Positions 38,114 to 47,702 are shown, counted from the first letter of the stretch. The stretch is 64,000 nucleotides of DNA from Buchnera aphidicola (Floraphis choui) (GCA_039830045.1 CP140044.1:310001-374000); one strand, 5' to 3'. Translations and numbers: made by a program. The notes: generated by a model from the sequence alone, not told the origin.

Positions 38114-39694
38114 ATGGAACTTTTTTTAGATCCGTCGATCTGGGCAGGTCTATTAACACTTGTTATACTAGAAGTAGTATTAGGTATCGACAATTTAATA
38201 TTTATAGCTATATTATCAGAGAAGTTACCACCATGTAAACAAGATAAAGCTCGTTTAATTGGACTATGCTTAGCTCTCATAATGAGATTAAGCCTACTTT
38301 CATTAATGTCATGGATGGTTACCTTAACAACAACGATAATTAGTAATAAATATTTTTCTTGTTCAGGACGTGATTTAATATTATTAGTTGGTGGATTTTT
38401 TTTATTATTTAAAGCAACTATAGAATTACACGAAAGATTAGATAATAATATACGTCAAGATGACAGCCATAAAAATTATGCCGGTTTTTGGACCGTAGTT
38501 ATCCAAATTGTTGTTTTAGATGCTGTTTTTTCTTTAGATTCTATTATCACAGCAGTAGGAATAGTAAACAATTTACCGATTATGATGACTGCAGTAATTA
38601 TTGCTATGGCTCTAATGTTATTAGCTTCTAAATTATTAATAAGATTTATTAATTCACATCAGACAGTAGTTGTTTTATGCTTAAGTTTTCTATTAATGAT
38701 TGGATTTAGTTTAGTATCAGAAGCATTAGGATTTGTTATACCAAAAGGATATTTATATGCAGCAATTAGTTTTTCTATTATTATAGAGTTATTTAATCAA
38801 ATAGCGCGTAGAAATTTTATTCGACATCAATCTCGTAGACCTATGAGACAAAGAGCTGCAGAAGCTATATTAAGACTAATGATTAGAGATCAATTTAAAA
38901 ATTCTAATGATACAGTACCTTTAACCAGTAATACAGAAAAAAAGAACTTATGTATTTCTTCTTCAAATTCCGAAGAATTTAAAGAAGAAGAAAAATATAT
39001 GATTAATAGTGTGTTAACGTTAGCTGCTCGATCTATTCGAAGTATTATGACACCCAGAAGTGAAATTTCTTGGGTTAATGTAGAACAACCAATTCCTAAA
39101 ATTCGTACTCAACTATTAGACACTCCTCATAGTTTGTTTCCTATTTGTAAAGGTAAATTAGACGAAGTAATAGGAGTAGCACGAGCTAAGGAATTATTAG
39201 TAGAAATAGAAAATAAAAAAGATATAATAAAATTTTCTTCTACTACCCCTCCAATAATTATACCAGATACTATTGATCCATTAAACTTAATAGGAATATT
39301 AAGGTGTTCTAAAGGAAGTTTAGTGATTGTTACTAATGAATTTGGAGTAGTACAAGGTTTAATTACTCCATTAGATGTACTTGAAGCTATTGCTGGTGAA
39401 TTTCCAGATGCAGATGAAACACCTGACATTATCATTGAAAAGGATAGTTGGTTGGTAAAAGGTGGCACAGACCTACATTCTTTGCAGCAATGTTTAAATA
39501 CAACAAATTTAATTCAAGAAGAAGATAGCTATGCTTCATTAGCTGGATTATTAATTTCTCAAAAAGGACAGCTACCTCTTCCAGGAGAAATTATTTATAT
39601 TCCCCCTTTAAAATTTTATATTGTAGAAGCAACGCAATATCGCATTAATTTAGTTCGAATTACCAAAGATAACACTTCAAGTCATAATACATAA
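38114..39694 (+). CDS. yoaE: TerC-family membrane protein with CBS and CorC domains (YoaE)
   Basis: This is an inner-membrane protein of 526 residues (E. coli YoaE 518). The N-terminal TerC domain (about 1-240) has LFLDPSIWAGLLTLVILEVVLGIDNLIFIAIL and the acidic intramembrane QIVVLDAVFSLDSIITAVG, typical of the putative metal-ion exporter family. A CBS pair follows (about 305-430; MTPRSEISWVNV, FGVVQGLITPLDVLEAIAGEFPD), then a CorC/HlyC-type domain (WLVKGGTDLHSLQ). The physiological substrate is not established. It is transcribed with tsaB downstream. Confidence 0.93.
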   Translation: MELFLDPSIWAGLLTLVILEVVLGIDNLIFIAILSEKLPPCKQDKARLIGLCLALIMRLSLLSLMSWMVTLTTTIISNKYFSCSGRDLILLVGGFFLLFKATIELHERLDNNIRQDDSHKNYAGFWTVVIQIVVLDAVFSLDSIITAVGIVNNLPIMMTAVIIAMALMLLASKLLIRFINSHQTVVVLCLSFLLMIGFSLVSEALGFVIPKGYLYAAISFSIIIELFNQIARRNFIRHQSRRPMRQRAAEAILRLMIRDQFKNSNDTVPLTSNTEKKNLCISSSNSEEFKEEEKYMINSVLTLAARSIRSIMTPRSEISWVNVEQPIPKIRTQLLDTPHSLFPICKGKLDEVIGVARAKELLVEIENKKDIIKFSSTTPPIIIPDTIDPLNLIGILRCSKGSLVIVTNEFGVVQGLITPLDVLEAIAGEFPDADETPDIIIEKDSWLVKGGTDLHSLQQCLNTTNLIQEEDSYASLAGLLISQKGQLPLPGEIIYIPPLKFYIVEATQYRINLVRITKDNTSSHNT

Positions 39695-39807
39695 CTGTGT
39701 ATCATTAAAATATTTATAAAATAAAAATAATGTCATAAAATTTGTTGTTTGTTTTTACGTTTCATGAATTTATAATTTTTAACGTGCTTTAAAGAGATGA
39801 AATAAAT

Positions 39808-40476
39808 ATGAATAAAACTATTTTAGCGTTTGATTCTTCGTTTTCTAATTGTTCTGTTTCTTTATTATATAAAAATAATGTCTATAGTAAAAAAAAAATA
39901 TGCAGTAAAAACCAAACTAAATATATCTTACCTATGATAAAAAAAATATTAGAAGTCAACACCATAAAATTACATGAAATAGATATTATTACTATTTCTA
40001 AAGGTCCAGGAAATTTCATAGGAATAAGAACAACTATTGCAATAGCTCAAGGTATAGCACTAGGATTAAATATACCAATTGTTTCATTTCCTGCTGCATT
40101 AATCATGGCGGAACAAGCTTGGAAAATATTCGATAAAAAAAAAATATTAGTTATTTTTAAAATAGATGATAGCAGAATATATTTAATGCAATACATTAAA
40201 AATCAACAACAATATTGGACAAAAAAAAAATCAAAAACAATACTTACTCTTAAAGAAGTTATAAACAAGCTTTATATTTTAAGAACGCCGTGGGTAATAG
40301 TCGGGAATTGTTTAGAGTTATTTTCAAAAAATATTTATAAAAATTTAATATTTACCAATATTACTACTCCACAATCAGAGTTTATTATCTCTCTGTATTT
40401 ATCACATAAGTGTTATCGAAGATGTAATTTCTCTAAAAAAATATTTCCAATATACTTTCAAAAAGAAGTATATTAA
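39808..40476 (+). CDS. tsaB: tRNA t6A37 modification protein TsaB (YeaZ)
   Basis: This protein partners TsaD in making N6-threonylcarbamoyladenosine at position 37 of ANN-decoding tRNAs. It has 222 residues (E. coli 231). The ASKHA-fold start TILAFDSSFSNCSVSLLY and the segment ISKGPGNFIGIRTTIAIAQGIALGLNIPIVSF are diagnostic. The C-terminal half is divergent and Lys/Ile-rich. It converges with minE across a terminator hairpin. Confidence 0.93.
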   Translation: MNKTILAFDSSFSNCSVSLLYKNNVYSKKKICSKNQTKYILPMIKKILEVNTIKLHEIDIITISKGPGNFIGIRTTIAIAQGIALGLNIPIVSFPAALIMAEQAWKIFDKKKILVIFKIDDSRIYLMQYIKNQQQYWTKKKSKTILTLKEVINKLYILRTPWVIVGNCLELFSKNIYKNLIFTNITTPQSEFIISLYLSHKCYRRCNFSKKIFPIYFQKEVY

Positions 40477-40523
40477 TATAATATTTTAAAGCTATTAATT
40501 TTAAAATTAATAATTATGAATTT

Positions 40524-40545
40524 ATCCAGAACTAATATTCTGGAT
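40524..40545. terminator. Bidirectional terminator hairpin, tsaB / minE
   Basis: ATCCAGAA and TTCTGGAT form a perfect 8-bp stem with a 6-base loop between the convergent ends of tsaB (stop 47 bases away) and minE (stop 50 bases away). The GC pairs are rare for this spacer. Confidence 0.7.
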
Positions 40546-40594
40546 TAACAGACTAATATTTTAAAAATATTATGAAAAATTGAAATTATGCTAC

Positions 40595-40846
40595 TTATTC
40601 AGGAATAGTAACATTTAGTTCTAGTATGGAAATGTCTTTTTCTTTATGATCTAATTGAACTGAAATCATCTTAGGATCTACTTTAACATATTTACAGATT
40701 ACTCGTAAAATTTCTTGTTTTAATTCAGGTAAATAATTGGGTTCATGATCTTTTCTTCTACGTTCAGCAACAATAATTTGTAATCTTTCTTTTGCTATAT
40801 TAGCAGTATTTTTTTTTCGAGATAAAAAAAAATCTAACAAAGCCAT
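40595..40846 (-). CDS. minE: Cell division topological specificity factor MinE
   Basis: MinE stimulates the MinD ATPase and makes the Min system oscillate so that division occurs at mid-cell. It has 83 residues (E. coli 88). The N-terminal membrane-targeting/MinD-binding region is MALLDFFLSRKKNTANIAKERLQIIVAERR (1-30), and the topological domain has YLPELKQEILRVICKYVKVD. It starts 2 bases after the minD stop, in the order minC-minD-minE. Confidence 0.97.
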   Translation of the reverse strand: MALLDFFLSRKKNTANIAKERLQIIVAERRRKDHEPNYLPELKQEILRVICKYVKVDPKMISVQLDHKEKDISILELNVTIPE

Positions 40847-40848
40847 AT

Positions 40849-41661
40849 TTATCTCCCAAATAATCGTTTTAAAAAACTTTTTTTTTCTTCTTTAATAAAT
40901 CGAAAAGGAACATTTTTACCTAACAAACGATTGACAGTGTCACAATAAGCTTTCCCAGCATTAGATTTCGTATGTAAAATTATAGATTCTCCTTGATTAG
41001 ATGCTTTTAAAACGGAAGAATCTTCAGGAATTACTCCAATTAATGGTATTCTTAAGATATCCAAAACATCCTGTGTACTCAGCATTTCTCCACATTTTAC
41101 TCTAGTTGGATTATAACGAGTCAATAATAAATGTTCTTTTATAGGATTACATTTATTTTTTGAACGTTTTGACTTAGATGCAATAATACCTAACATACGA
41201 TCAGAATCTCTTATAGAAGAAATTTCAGGATTAGTAGTAATAATTGCTTCATCTGCAAAATATATTGCTAAAACAGCCCCAGATTCTATCCCAGCTGGAG
41301 AATCACAAATAATAATATCAAAACTCATTTCAATTAATTCTTGAAAAATATTATTAATACCTAATTTAGTGAGTGAATTTTTATCTTTAGTTTGAGATGC
41401 TGGAAGAATAAATAAATTGTCTGTTCTCTTATCTTTAATCAATGCTTGATTTAAATTTGCATCCCCATTAATTACATTTATAAAATCGTATACTACTCTA
41501 CGCTCACATCCCATTATTAAATCTAAATTTCTTAATCCTATATCAAAATCAATTACTATTGTTTTTTTTCCTCTTTGTGCAAAACCTGTAGCTAATGCTG
41601 CACTAGAAGTTGTTTTTCCTACGCCTCCTTTACCTGATGTTACTACAATAATGCGCGTCAT
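40849..41661 (-). CDS. minD: Septum site-determining ATPase MinD
   Basis: This is a membrane-cycling ATPase that carries MinC. The 270 residues equal E. coli MinD. The deviant Walker A GKGGVGKTT is at 10-18 with the signature Lys11. Further motifs are DFDIGLRNLDLIMGCERRVVYDFIN, PASQTKDK, DSPAGIESGA and TNPEISSIRDSDRMLG. The C-terminal amphipathic membrane anchor (FLKRLFGR) is preserved. Confidence 0.98.
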   Translation of the reverse strand: MTRIIVVTSGKGGVGKTTSSAALATGFAQRGKKTIVIDFDIGLRNLDLIMGCERRVVYDFINVINGDANLNQALIKDKRTDNLFILPASQTKDKNSLTKLGINNIFQELIEMSFDIIICDSPAGIESGAVLAIYFADEAIITTNPEISSIRDSDRMLGIIASKSKRSKNKCNPIKEHLLLTRYNPTRVKCGEMLSTQDVLDILRIPLIGVIPEDSSVLKASNQGESIILHTKSNAGKAYCDTVNRLLGKNVPFRFIKEEKKSFLKRLFGR

Positions 41662-41679
41662 AAATATATCCTTAACATT

Positions 41680-42381
41680 TTAATTAAGTTTTAAAATATT
41701 TAATTTTTTATTCATTATATAAATTCTAACACTATGTCCTATAAAATCTGAAGAGAAGTGATTACTCAACAAATATTCTCCTGCAATAGACACTAACTCC
41801 GAAAAAAAATTCATACAAAATATTTGACACGTAGTATCTCCTTTAGCTCCAGCTAATACTCTTCCTCTCATATGCCCATAAACATGAATATTACCATCTG
41901 CTATTATTTCTGCTCCTGAATTAACATTATTGATAATAATTAAATCAGAGTTAACTGCATAAATTTTTTGGCCAGATCTAACAGGAAAATTAACAATTTT
42001 AGTTTTTACACTTTTATTTAAATCAGTATAGTAACTACTACTCAATCGATATTTTTTAATATGATGAATTAAACTTTTTTCTTCTGATAAAATAGGTAAT
42101 CCAGATTGAATAATTTCATTTTTAAAAGTATCACTATAACAACCACTAACTCCTATAATATAAAAATTAAATGAGATAATTAACTTTTTTATATTATTCC
42201 AACTCTTTATATTGAAAGAATTTTGTATATTAACTAATATTGGTAAGTTTTTAAAAAATTTAGGAGACATTTGAATTTTCTTTCTTAGTTCTTGGCATAT
42301 TAATTCAGTTGAATCAGTTTGCAAATGAAGAACTAATATTTTAAAAATACTTTCTTTTAATTCTAGCGGTAAAATTTTCAT
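41680..42381 (-). CDS. minC: Septum site-determining inhibitor MinC
   Basis: MinC blocks FtsZ polymerisation away from mid-cell. It has 233 residues (E. coli 231). The N-terminal domain is divergent; the C-terminal beta-helix domain (about 125-215) has VRSGQKIYAVNSDLIIINNV, GAEIIADGNIHVYGHMRGRVLAGAKGD and CQIFCMNFFSELVSIAGEYLLS, which is diagnostic. It is first in the minCDE operon on the minus strand. Confidence 0.96.
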   Translation of the reverse strand: MKILPLELKESIFKILVLHLQTDSTELICQELRKKIQMSPKFFKNLPILVNIQNSFNIKSWNNIKKLIISFNFYIIGVSGCYSDTFKNEIIQSGLPILSEEKSLIHHIKKYRLSSSYYTDLNKSVKTKIVNFPVRSGQKIYAVNSDLIIINNVNSGAEIIADGNIHVYGHMRGRVLAGAKGDTTCQIFCMNFFSELVSIAGEYLLSNHFSSDFIGHSVRIYIMNKKLNILKLN

Positions 42382-42748
42382 AATTTTAAATATTATTTAG
42401 AATAATAAATACCTTAATTTTCGAATATAGATTTTTAAAATAACATTAAGATATATAATTATTTTACGTTTAGGCATGAAGTAACTAATTTAAAACAATT
42501 AAATCATATAAATACTATAAAAATAGATTATAACTTAAATAATTTATATAGTTATTAAATTTAATAATTAATTTTGTATTTTACAAAAAATTGCTTTATA
42601 TATAACTGATAAAATAAAGATTTTAATGTTTCTAAGTATAAATTTTTTTATAAATTTTTATGAGACACTATAAATGAATATACTATGTTAAGTATAATGC
42701 ACTTAATATATAAGTTTAATTACTTATTAACATTGAATAGTCATAAAT
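42382..42748. other. AT-rich divergent spacer, minC / rsmC
   Basis: About 370 bases up to the true rsmC ATG at 42749. It contains no readable gene or strong hairpin and presumably contains divergent promoters. Confidence 0.4.
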
Positions 42749-43758
42749 ATGAAAAACACAAATAAATTAATCTTTAAAAATATAAATTTATTTTCAAAAA
42801 AAAAATTTTTATATCAGGCAATATATATAGTCAATTATATTTAAATATGTTTAATAGTAATATAGAAATATGCACTCAAAAATTTGATCATTGGTTAAAT
42901 TTAAAAAAAACAAAACATAAAATAAAATTCTTATTATTAGAAGAAAAAAAATCTATTACAAATTCTGATACTGTATTATATTTTTGGCCAAATAACAAGA
43001 TTGAAGCTATATTTCATTTACATCGTATTTGTTCATTACTTCCTATAAATAGTCATATTTTTTTAGTTGGGGGAAAAAATAGTGGAATTAATACTGTAAA
43101 AAATTTATTGAAACAATGGATGCGATTAGAAAAAATAGATTTTGCAAAACATTGTCTTCTTTTTGTTGGAGTAATAATTTTAAAACCTAATTTTCAATTT
43201 AACTATTTTATAAATAATACAACATGGAATGCAATGAATATTAAAACTGTTCCAGGAGTATTTAGTTATGGCAAAATCGACATAGGTTCTCAGTTATTGA
43301 CATCAACTTTTACATCATCAATCAAAGGAAACGTACTTGATATAGGATGCGGTTCAGGAATTTTATCAGTATCACTAGCTAAATGCTCAAAAAAAGTACA
43401 ACTAACATTAGTAGATACAAACATAGCAGCACTAAAATCTAGTGAATTAACTTTAAAATATAATAATATTAAAGGAGACATATTTCCTAGTAACATTTAT
43501 TCAAATGTTAATAACAAATTTAATTTGATTATATCTAATCCTCCTATTCATAATAATTCAAAAACCAATTTGTACTATATAAATGAAATAGTAAAAAATT
43601 CGATACAATATTTAAAACCAAAAGGTGAAATAAGAATAGTAATCAACTCTAGTATATCATGTCATAAAATTTTTAAACGAACTTTTTTAGAATATAATAT
43701 TTTAAAAGAAAATTTTAATTTTAAAGTTTATCAAGCGTATAAAAAATATAAAAAATGA
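42749..43758 (+). CDS. rsmC: 16S rRNA (guanine1207-N2)-methyltransferase RsmC, frameshifted at an A10 run
   Basis: RsmC methylates G1207 of 16S rRNA. The long frame begins at 42847, but RsmC-like sequence extends upstream across a frame change. From ATG 42749, KLIFKNINLFSKKK precedes A10 (42796-42805); in the next frame IFISGNIYSQL continues up to the 42847 Met. With one extra A the two join and match E. coli [21 protein letters not shown] position by position, giving about 336 residues (E. coli 343). The catalytic half has the SAM motif NVLDIGCGSGILSVSLA and the substrate motif ISNPPIH. A start at 42847 would drop the first 32 residues of the pseudo-domain. Expression is by slippage or by internal start. 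Confidence 0.85.
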
Positions 43759-43790
43759 CTTTTATATGTAGAATATATGTTTTATTGATA

Positions 43791-43874
43791 TACCCAGAGC
43801 GGGAATTGAACCCGCAAAGCTATGAAGCCGAGGGATTTTAAATCCCTTGTGTTTACCAATTTCACCATCTGGGC
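43791..43874 (-). tRNA. tRNA-Leu(UAA)
   Basis: Read on the minus strand, GCCCAGA pairs with TCTGGGT (one G-U), the anticodon loop reads ATTTAAAAT with anticodon UAA, and there is a class II variable arm, the T arm GCGGG-TTCAATT-CCCGC and discriminator A73. It closely resembles E. coli leuZ. CCA is not encoded. It precedes no gene on its strand and lies 27 bases after tRNA-Cys, the same cysT-leuZ pair as in E. coli, with glyW lost. Confidence 0.97.
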
Positions 43875-43900
43875 TAATATATTATAGATAAATTTTAAAT

Positions 43901-43971
43901 AGGCGCATCCCGGAATTGAACCGGGCTACACGGATTTGCAATCCGCTACATAACCAATCTGTCAACGCGCC
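43901..43971 (-). tRNA. tRNA-Cys(GCA)
   Basis: Read on the minus strand: acceptor GGCGCGT with ATGCGCC (one G-U), the D arm, the anticodon arm CGGATTGCAAATCCG with anticodon GCA, the T arm CCCGG-TTCAATT-CCGGG and U73, the identity base of tRNA-Cys. CCA is not encoded. It is upstream of tRNA-Leu and probably cotranscribed. Confidence 0.97.
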
Positions 43972-44118
43972 ATAGAACAGAAATAGATTTTATCAATATT
44001 GATTAACAATTACAAGCATTTTAACATTCAATCGAAATATCATTTTATACATAAATAATATTTAAAATATAGTACTATAATATAACAAGAATTTCTTTAA
44101 AATATCATATAAATATTG

Positions 44119-44124
44119 TATAAT
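44119..44124 (+). promoter_or_regulatory. Candidate -10 element of the tRNA-Ser promoter
   Basis: A perfect TATAAT, preceded by TTG, lies 29 bases before the mature 5' end of tRNA-Ser. It would give a short leader of about 20 bases. No good -35 is seen about 17 bases upstream, so the assignment rests on position and the -10 match only. Confidence 0.4.
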
Positions 44125-44153
44125 AATTAATTAACATAAAATTTTTTCTTTAT

Positions 44154-44238
44154 GGAGGAATGGCCGAGTGGTTTAAGGCAGCGGTCTTGAAAACCGCCGA
44201 TGAGAAATCATCCGAGAGTTCGAATCCCTCTTCCTCCA
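44154..44238 (+). tRNA. tRNA-Ser(UGA)
   Basis: This class II tRNA has acceptor GGAGGAA/TTCCTCC, the D arm GCC...GGC, anticodon arm GCGGT-CTTGAAA-ACCGC with anticodon UGA, and a long variable arm GATGA-GAAA-TCATC. The T arm reads GAGAG-TTCGAAT-CCCTC, with one A-C mismatch (52:62). The base after the acceptor is A (A73), where bacterial tRNA-Ser normally has G73. CCA is not encoded. It ends 7 bases before the convergent murJ stop. Confidence 0.95.
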
Positions 44239-44245
44239 AGAATTA

Positions 44246-45796
44246 TTAAAGTTTACTACTTTTAAATATAATTAATGAAAAATTTTTCAAACGTAAACCT
44301 AAAATAAAGAGTGTTATTAAATAACTACACCCAGATATAAAACAGATTAATATTAATTGAAAAAATTTAGAAAGTATTGTTTTCGAGCTCCAATTAAAAA
44401 AAATACTTAAATTAAAATTCAAAACATATATCATAACTATTATAGAAATAAAAATTTTTCCTAAAAACACTAACCATCCAGGATTAGGAAAAAAATATTT
44501 TTTATTCAATAAAACTAAAAATAATAAAATAAAATTTATCCAAGCTGCAATACTAATTGATAATGCAAAGCTATTTTGTTTTAAATATGGTAAAAAAATA
44601 ATATTCATTAACTGTGTTATTATTAAAATAAAAACAGAAATTATTGTAGGACTCAACAGATCATCATTTGAATAAAACTTAGATAATAAAATTTTTATTA
44701 AAATTAATGGAATTAACCCAATGGAATAAAAAATTAATATATCTTTAGTCATAATAACGTCAAAAATAGAAAAATTTCCATATTGAAATAATACAATTAT
44801 TATTACCTTTGACAAAATAGCTAAAGATATTGAACTAGGGATAGCGATTAAACATCCAATTCGAAGTGCCCAATCCAACAATTTAGAATTTTCTTTTTTA
44901 TTATTACCAATTATGTTATTTGATAATAAAGGTAAAAGAAGAGTTCCTAAAGATACTCCGAACATACCGGAAATAAATTCTATTAATCTATCAGCATAAT
45001 ATATCCACGATATAGCTCCAGTAACTAAAAATGATGCAGAAATAGTATTTATAATTACTGAAATTTGATTAGTAGAAACCCCTAAAATAATGACAATCAT
45101 TTTTTTTAAAGTTATTTTTAATTTGACATTTTTCATATTAAATGTCGGTAATACTAACATATCAATTTTTTTTAAAAATGGAATTTGATAAATCAATTGA
45201 ATTATCCCACCTAATACGATTGCCCAAGCCAAAGAAAAAATAGATGTTTCAAAATGTGAAGATAAAAATAATATAAAAAATATTATATTTATATTTAATA
45301 AAATAGAAGAACAAGAAGGTATAAAAAAATAGTTCCAAGTATTAAGAATAGATCCAATAAATGATCCTAAAGAAATAAAAAATATATAGGGAAAAATTAT
45401 TTTTAGTAATTGCGATGTTAAATTAAATTCATATGAATTCTTATATAGTCCAGGAGCAATTATTGAAATAATTTCTGATGAGAAAAACATTCCAAAAATT
45501 GTAAAAATGCTTAAAAAAATAATCATAAATCCCAATATATTAGAAATAAACTCTTTTACAAACTTAATGTTATAACAATATTTATATTTTGATAAAATAG
45601 GAATAAATACTTGATAAAAAAACCCTTCTGCAAAAATTCTACGAAATAAATTTGGAATTTTGAAAGCTAAAAAAAAAGAATCCGTCAGTCCTGAAGCTCC
45701 AAATGTATATGCAATCAATGCATCTCGTATAAATCCTAATATTCTAGAACAAAAAGTTACAGTACTTAGTGATATTAATGATTTTAATATATTCAC
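44246..45796 (-). CDS. murJ: Lipid II flippase MurJ (MviN)
   Basis: MurJ moves lipid II across the inner membrane for peptidoglycan synthesis. The 516 residues (E. coli 511) form about 14 membrane helices. Conserved MOP-family residues are present: VTFCSRILGFIRDALIAYTFGAS, DSFFLAFKIPNLFRRIFAEG, WIYYADRLIEFISGMFGVSLGTLLLPLLS. Its retention with mepM and lpoB indicates a working cell wall. It is divergent from pyrC. Confidence 0.95.
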   Translation of the reverse strand: MNILKSLISLSTVTFCSRILGFIRDALIAYTFGASGLTDSFFLAFKIPNLFRRIFAEGFFYQVFIPILSKYKYCYNIKFVKEFISNILGFMIIFLSIFTIFGMFFSSEIISIIAPGLYKNSYEFNLTSQLLKIIFPYIFFISLGSFIGSILNTWNYFFIPSCSSILLNINIIFFILFLSSHFETSIFSLAWAIVLGGIIQLIYQIPFLKKIDMLVLPTFNMKNVKLKITLKKMIVIILGVSTNQISVIINTISASFLVTGAISWIYYADRLIEFISGMFGVSLGTLLLPLLSNNIIGNNKKENSKLLDWALRIGCLIAIPSSISLAILSKVIIIVLFQYGNFSIFDVIMTKDILIFYSIGLIPLILIKILLSKFYSNDDLLSPTIISVFILIITQLMNIIFLPYLKQNSFALSISIAAWINFILLFLVLLNKKYFFPNPGWLVFLGKIFISIIVMIYVLNFNLSIFFNWSSKTILSKFFQLILICFISGCSYLITLFILGLRLKNFSLIIFKSSKL

Positions 45797-45982
45797 GATA
45801 AAACTACCTTTTTTGTTATTTATAATATAAAATAAATATTGTTCAATTTCTATCGTCGTACCAAATTACTAAACTTTTTATTAAATCTAAAATTTTTAAA
45901 ATTTCTAGTGTAATTTCAATCTATAAAATTACTGTTAAAATTTATATTAAAATTATTCTACAACAGGAGTTATATAATTAAA

Positions 45983-47032
45983 TTGAATAAATTTACCATA
46001 AAAAAACCTGATGATTGGCATGTACACTTTAGAAGTGGTGTCATTTTAAAAAAAATAGTAAAATATACAAGTAATTTCTATCAAAGAGCTATGATTATGC
46101 CTAATCTAGTTCCTCCCATTACTACTATAGAATCAGGAAAAAATTATAAAAAAGAGATTCTTCATACATTAGAAAAAAATTCAACTTTTCAACCATTAAT
46201 TGTTTGTTATTTAACTGAACATACTAAACCTGATGATATTGAATATGCTTTTCTAAATAAAATTTTTTTTGCTGCTAAACTCTATCCTCAAAGTAGCACA
46301 CATAATTCTAAATGCGGAATTAAAACAATTAAATCTATTACTTCTGTTTTAGAACGTATGCAAAAAATAGATATGCCATTATTAATTCATGGAGAAATAG
46401 TAGATAACAATATTGATATATTTGATAGAGAGAAAGTTTTCATTGATAGAGTATTAATTAAACTTAATCGAGATTTTCCAAAACTAAGGATTGTTTTAGA
46501 ACATATTAGCACTAAAGAAGCTGTTGATTACATAACATCTATTAACAGTAATGTAGGGGCTACAATTACACCTCATCATTTAATGTTCAATAGAAATGAT
46601 ATATTATCGAATGGAATTCGACCGCATTTATATTGTTTACCAATTTTAAAAAATAAAAAACATCAAAATGCTCTTAAAAAAGTAATATCTAATGGACATA
46701 AAAAGTTTTTTTTAGGAACTGATAGCGCACCTCATTATTGTTTCAAAAAAGAAAATTATTGTGGATTAGCTGGAATATTTAATTCAATTTCGTCATTACC
46801 AATATATGCAGAAATATTTGAAAAAATGAATGCTTTAAAACACTTTGAGTCTTTTTGTTCAAAAAATGGGGCTCTTTTTTATTCACTTCCTGAAAACAAA
46901 AATACTATTACATTTATACGAAGGAGTTGGAAAATTCCTAATAAAATTTTAATTGGAAAAAATGCTATTATTCCTTTATTAGCGGGAAAGATAGTAAAAT
47001 GGACCATAAAAAATACAAAAGTTATTTGTTAG
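45983..47032 (+). CDS. pyrC: Dihydroorotase
   Basis: This zinc enzyme cyclises carbamoyl-aspartate in pyrimidine synthesis. It has 349 residues (E. coli 348). Metal ligands are visible: DDWHVHFR (H and H), AAKLYP (carboxylated Lys), LIHGE, LEHIST and GTDSAPH. There is no ATG near the N terminus. The first usual start is TTG at 45983, but the Shine-Dalgarno AGGAG (45965-45969) is 13 bases away from it. An in-frame ATT at 45977 would have the ideal 7-base spacing, so a rare AUU start is possible. The end overlaps the convergent flgA by 11 bases. Confidence 0.96.
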   Translation: MNKFTIKKPDDWHVHFRSGVILKKIVKYTSNFYQRAMIMPNLVPPITTIESGKNYKKEILHTLEKNSTFQPLIVCYLTEHTKPDDIEYAFLNKIFFAAKLYPQSSTHNSKCGIKTIKSITSVLERMQKIDMPLLIHGEIVDNNIDIFDREKVFIDRVLIKLNRDFPKLRIVLEHISTKEAVDYITSINSNVGATITPHHLMFNRNDILSNGIRPHLYCLPILKNKKHQNALKKVISNGHKKFFLGTDSAPHYCFKKENYCGLAGIFNSISSLPIYAEIFEKMNALKHFESFCSKNGALFYSLPENKNTITFIRRSWKIPNKILIGKNAIIPLLAGKIVKWTIKNTKVIC

Positions 47033-47702
47033 TAATTACAATGTATCGTTTATTGTTTGCTATTCCTAATATTATTTTCCCATTATCTAGTTTCACCTTT
47101 ACCTGTTGATTCATATACGCATTATTAATAGCACGACCTTCTGAAATAATTGTAAATTTTGAATCTTTAATAATTATTAATACTTTTTGATTCGTTTCAA
47201 TTAACCACATAGGACGTAATAAAACATTAGTTATCAACTCGTTTTTTTTAATCGCTTTTAAACTAATTAAATTTAAAACTTGTTGTTTACTTGAATATAT
47301 GTTAGATGATATTTTATCTAAATACCCATATTCGACAAAAACATCTTTGTTAGTTAATTTTTCCCCTTTATTAATATTTCTAGCAGCTCTTACATATTTT
47401 CCTTTAATGCTAATTTTTACTTGAATAAATTTATTTATTTTACCACAAATTACTTTAATATTTGTTAATCCTAATAATTTTTTAGAATTTAATAAAACAA
47501 ATTTAGGAGAAAAACAAGTTTTCCACTGTTTCGAAGGAATATAATTATATAAAATTATATTCATACTATTAGAATAAATAGGATTTTGTTTTTTTAAAAA
47601 TTTAATAAGATTTTCTGGTAAGGTGCTAGCTCGAATTGGAAATATAGTAAAAAATAATAAGCTTAAAAATAAATATATTTTCAAAATTATATACTCTTTC
47701 AT
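47022..47702 (-). CDS. flgA: Flagellar P-ring assembly chaperone FlgA
   Basis: FlgA is a periplasmic chaperone for FlgI. The 226 residues start with an N-terminal signal peptide (about 1-26, KEYIILKIYLFLSLLFF). The SAF-type C-terminal domain has YVRAARNINKGEKLTNKDVFVEYG, LRPMWLIETNQKVLIIIKDSKFTIISEGRAINNAYMNQQVKVKL, typical of FlgA. It is divergently placed from flgB, as in E. coli. Confidence 0.92.
   Translation of the reverse strand: MKEYIILKIYLFLSLLFFTIFPIRASTLPENLIKFLKKQNPIYSNSMNIILYNYIPSKQWKTCFSPKFVLLNSKKLLGLTNIKVICGKINKFIQVKISIKGKYVRAARNINKGEKLTNKDVFVEYGYLDKISSNIYSSKQQVLNLISLKAIKKNELITNVLLRPMWLIETNQKVLIIIKDSKFTIISEGRAINNAYMNQQVKVKLDNGKIILGIANNKRYIVITNK

Noticed and set aside
39127..39468. 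Minus-strand ORF of 113 codons
   Set aside because: Antisense to the CBS domains of yoaE; no family resemblance.
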